From the NCBI RefSeq assembly GCF_003052605.1, contig NZ_QASO01000129.1, positions 1 to 64,000 of the forward strand: a stretch of DNA of 64,000 nucleotides, written 5' to 3'. The translations under genes were made by a program, and so were the position numbers. This DNA is from Ectopseudomonas oleovorans. GTDB lineage: Bacteria; Pseudomonadota; Gammaproteobacteria; Pseudomonadales; Pseudomonadaceae. The notes beneath the pieces were generated by a model. That model worked only from the letters and a program-made list of their open reading frames with translations. It was not told where the DNA came from and did not search any database. Below, piece by piece: positions 62,706 through 64,000 of the stretch (position 1 is the stretch's first letter; the number at the start of each line of letters is the position of its first letter).

Positions 62706-64000
62706 ATGAAGCCAGCAACCATCAGCCGTGCCAACGGGCTACCGACGCCGCCGTTGCGCGAATACTATTCGCGCGTACTGGCCTATATCGCCACGGCCGC
62801 CAGCATCGCCGCCGGCACCTATGTCGGGCACTTCGCCTACGACATTCTGTGGATGGTGCCCTACGCCCTGCTCTACCCTCATCTGGCGCACAATCTCAGC
62901 CGCCGTTTCAAGCGCGACTATCCGCAGCAGACCGACCTCGCCCTGCTGTTCTTCGATGCCCTGCACGCCGGCGCGGCCTGCGTGCTGCTCGGCTTCTCTG
63001 CCGTGCCCAGCCTGATGTTCCTGCTGATTCTCTGTTTCAGTGCCCTGGTCGTCGGCGGCATGCGCTATCTCGGCCTGGGCCTGCTGGTGGCCGCCAGCGG
63101 CATGGCGCTGTGCGCCGCGCTGGTTGGGATTCATCCCAATACCGACACGCCGACGCTGGTGGCGCTGGTCAGCATCCTCTTCGCCACCCTGTACATCTGC
63201 ATCACTGCCTACTTCGTCAACCAGCAGGGCCTGCGCCTGGCTCAGGTACGCAGCGAGATCAAGCGTGAACAGGAAAAGGCCGCGCGCCTGGCGCGCAACC
63301 TGGCCAAGTACCTGTCACCACAGGTCTGGGAATCGATCTTCACCGGCAAGAAGAGCGTGCGCCTGGAGACTCAGCGCAAGAAGCTCACGGTGTTCTTCTC
63401 CGATATCAAGGGGTTTACCGAGCTGTCGGAAGAGCTGGAAGCCGAAGCGCTGACCGACCTGCTCAACACCTACCTCAATGAAATGTCGAAGATCACCCTG
63501 AAATACGGCGGCACCATCGACAAGTTCATCGGTGACTGCGTCATGGTGTTTTTCGGCGACCCGAGTAGCAACGGCGCCAAGAAGGATGCGGTCGCGGCGG
63601 TTTCCATGGCCATCGCCATGCGCAAACACATGAAGGTGCTACGCCAGCAGTGGCGCGCCCAGGGCATCACCAAGCCACTGGAAATTCGCATGGGCCTCAA
63701 TACTGGCTACTGCACGGTGGGCAACTTCGGCGCCGACACGCGTATGGACTACACCATCATCGGCCGCGACGTGAACCTTGCCAGCCGCCTGGAAAGCGCC
63801 GCCGAATCCGGCGAAATCCTGATCTCCCACGAGACTTATTCGCTGGTCAAGGACGTGATCATGTGCCGCGACAAGGGCCAGATCGCCGTCAAGGGTTTCA
63901 CCCGCCCGGTGCAGATCTACCAGGTGGTGGACTTCCGCCGCGACCTGGGCGCCACCTCCAGCTACGTCGAGCACGAACTGCCGGGCTTCTCCATGTACCT
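62706..64000 (+). CDS. cyaB: Class III adenylate cyclase with MASE2 domain, CyaB-like (cut by window edge)
   Basis: Makes cAMP, which acts through Vfr to control virulence and motility in P. aeruginosa. It starts MKPATISRANGLPTPPLREY. Several TM helices of an N-terminal MASE2 membrane sensor (about 20-180) precede a linker helix and a class III cyclase domain with VFFSDIKGFTELSEELEAEA (metal Asp), DKFIGDCVMVFFGDPSS (second Asp) and MDYTIIGRDVNLASRLESAA (Asn and Arg of the active site). It stays open to the window end (431 codons). P. aeruginosa CyaB is about 463 residues, so only a short tail is missing. Confidence 0.93.
   Translation, partial: MKPATISRANGLPTPPLREYYSRVLAYIATAASIAAGTYVGHFAYDILWMVPYALLYPHLAHNLSRRFKRDYPQQTDLALLFFDALHAGAACVLLGFSAVPSLMFLLILCFSALVVGGMRYLGLGLLVAASGMALCAALVGIHPNTDTPTLVALVSILFATLYICITAYFVNQQGLRLAQVRSEIKREQEKAARLARNLAKYLSPQVWESIFTGKKSVRLETQRKKLTVFFSDIKGFTELSEELEAEALTDLLNTYLNEMSKITLKYGGTIDKFIGDCVMVFFGDPSSNGAKKDAVAAVSMAIAMRKHMKVLRQQWRAQGITKPLEIRMGLNTGYCTVGNFGADTRMDYTIIGRDVNLASRLESAAESGEILISHETYSLVKDVIMCRDKGQIAVKGFTRPVQIYQVVDFRRDLGATSSYVEHELPGFSMY

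Overview
The window is a high-GC chromosomal segment of a Pseudomonas, probably of the aeruginosa/mendocina side of the genus. It carries a complete lambda-like siphovirus prophage of about 45.4 kb. The host genes (rluB, scpBA, trpS, yciO-like, PHP phosphatase, yciI, a Cpx-like two-component system, trkH, an AraC regulator, a DUF962 gene and cyaB) follow an order I recall from P. aeruginosa around PA3179-PA3217. That synteny is from memory and was not searched.

Left host part (1-16172). An IS66-family remnant has cut off the 5' half of a CsgG-like gene. A minus-strand run follows (rluB, DUF1289, scpB/scpA, trpS, yciO-like, PHP phosphatase). Then come yciI, a small membrane protein, a Cpx-like regulator/periplasmic protein/sensor group, a YdjA-type nitroreductase, a YkgJ-type cysteine cluster protein, two tandem TrkH paralogues and an AraC-type regulator. 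REP-type inverted repeats occupy three intergenic gaps.

Prophage (16173-61541). A 15-bp direct repeat flanks it (16173-16187 and 61527-61541). The right copy lies inside the 3' end of the integrase gene. From left to right it holds: (a) a plus-strand accessory locus (16503-18555) with two promoter/operator sites and a TrfB/KorA-like regulator, ending in two stem-loops that closely match the repeat of type I-F CRISPR arrays, separated by 20 nt and followed at once by a terminator; (b) a long minus-strand late region read right to left: holin, a tail-Z-like protein, terminase, portal, protease-capsid fusion, head completion, tail tube, tape measure, tail tip and fibre, endolysin, Rz with a nested Rz1; (c) plus-strand insertions in that region: a 2,068-bp ISL3-family element carrying a passenger gene, and a BRCT-like moron; (d) early minus-strand genes: Cro, CII-like, antirepressor, a structured RNA, O- and P-like replication genes, RusA, and a second complete tyrosine recombinase; (e) the immunity region with a leaderless cI, CI-type operators on both sides, and a DUF1828 pair co-transcribed with cI; (f) a plus-strand early-left operon from a CI-controlled promoter, with a boxA/boxB-like antitermination site, many small genes, xis and int.

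Right host part (61542-64000). A DUF962/Mpo1-like gene, a 271-bp MITE flanked by CTAG, the 3' remnant of an HD-domain gene, and the start of a MASE2 class III adenylate cyclase (cyaB), cut by the window edge.

Main finding. The repeat-spacer-repeat-terminator unit at 18656-18753 looks like a phage-borne mini-CRISPR or RNA anti-CRISPR (Racr) for a type I-F system. It sits at the end of an operon of unrecognised small genes next to attL, where lysogenic-conversion cargo is expected. No cas genes are in the window.
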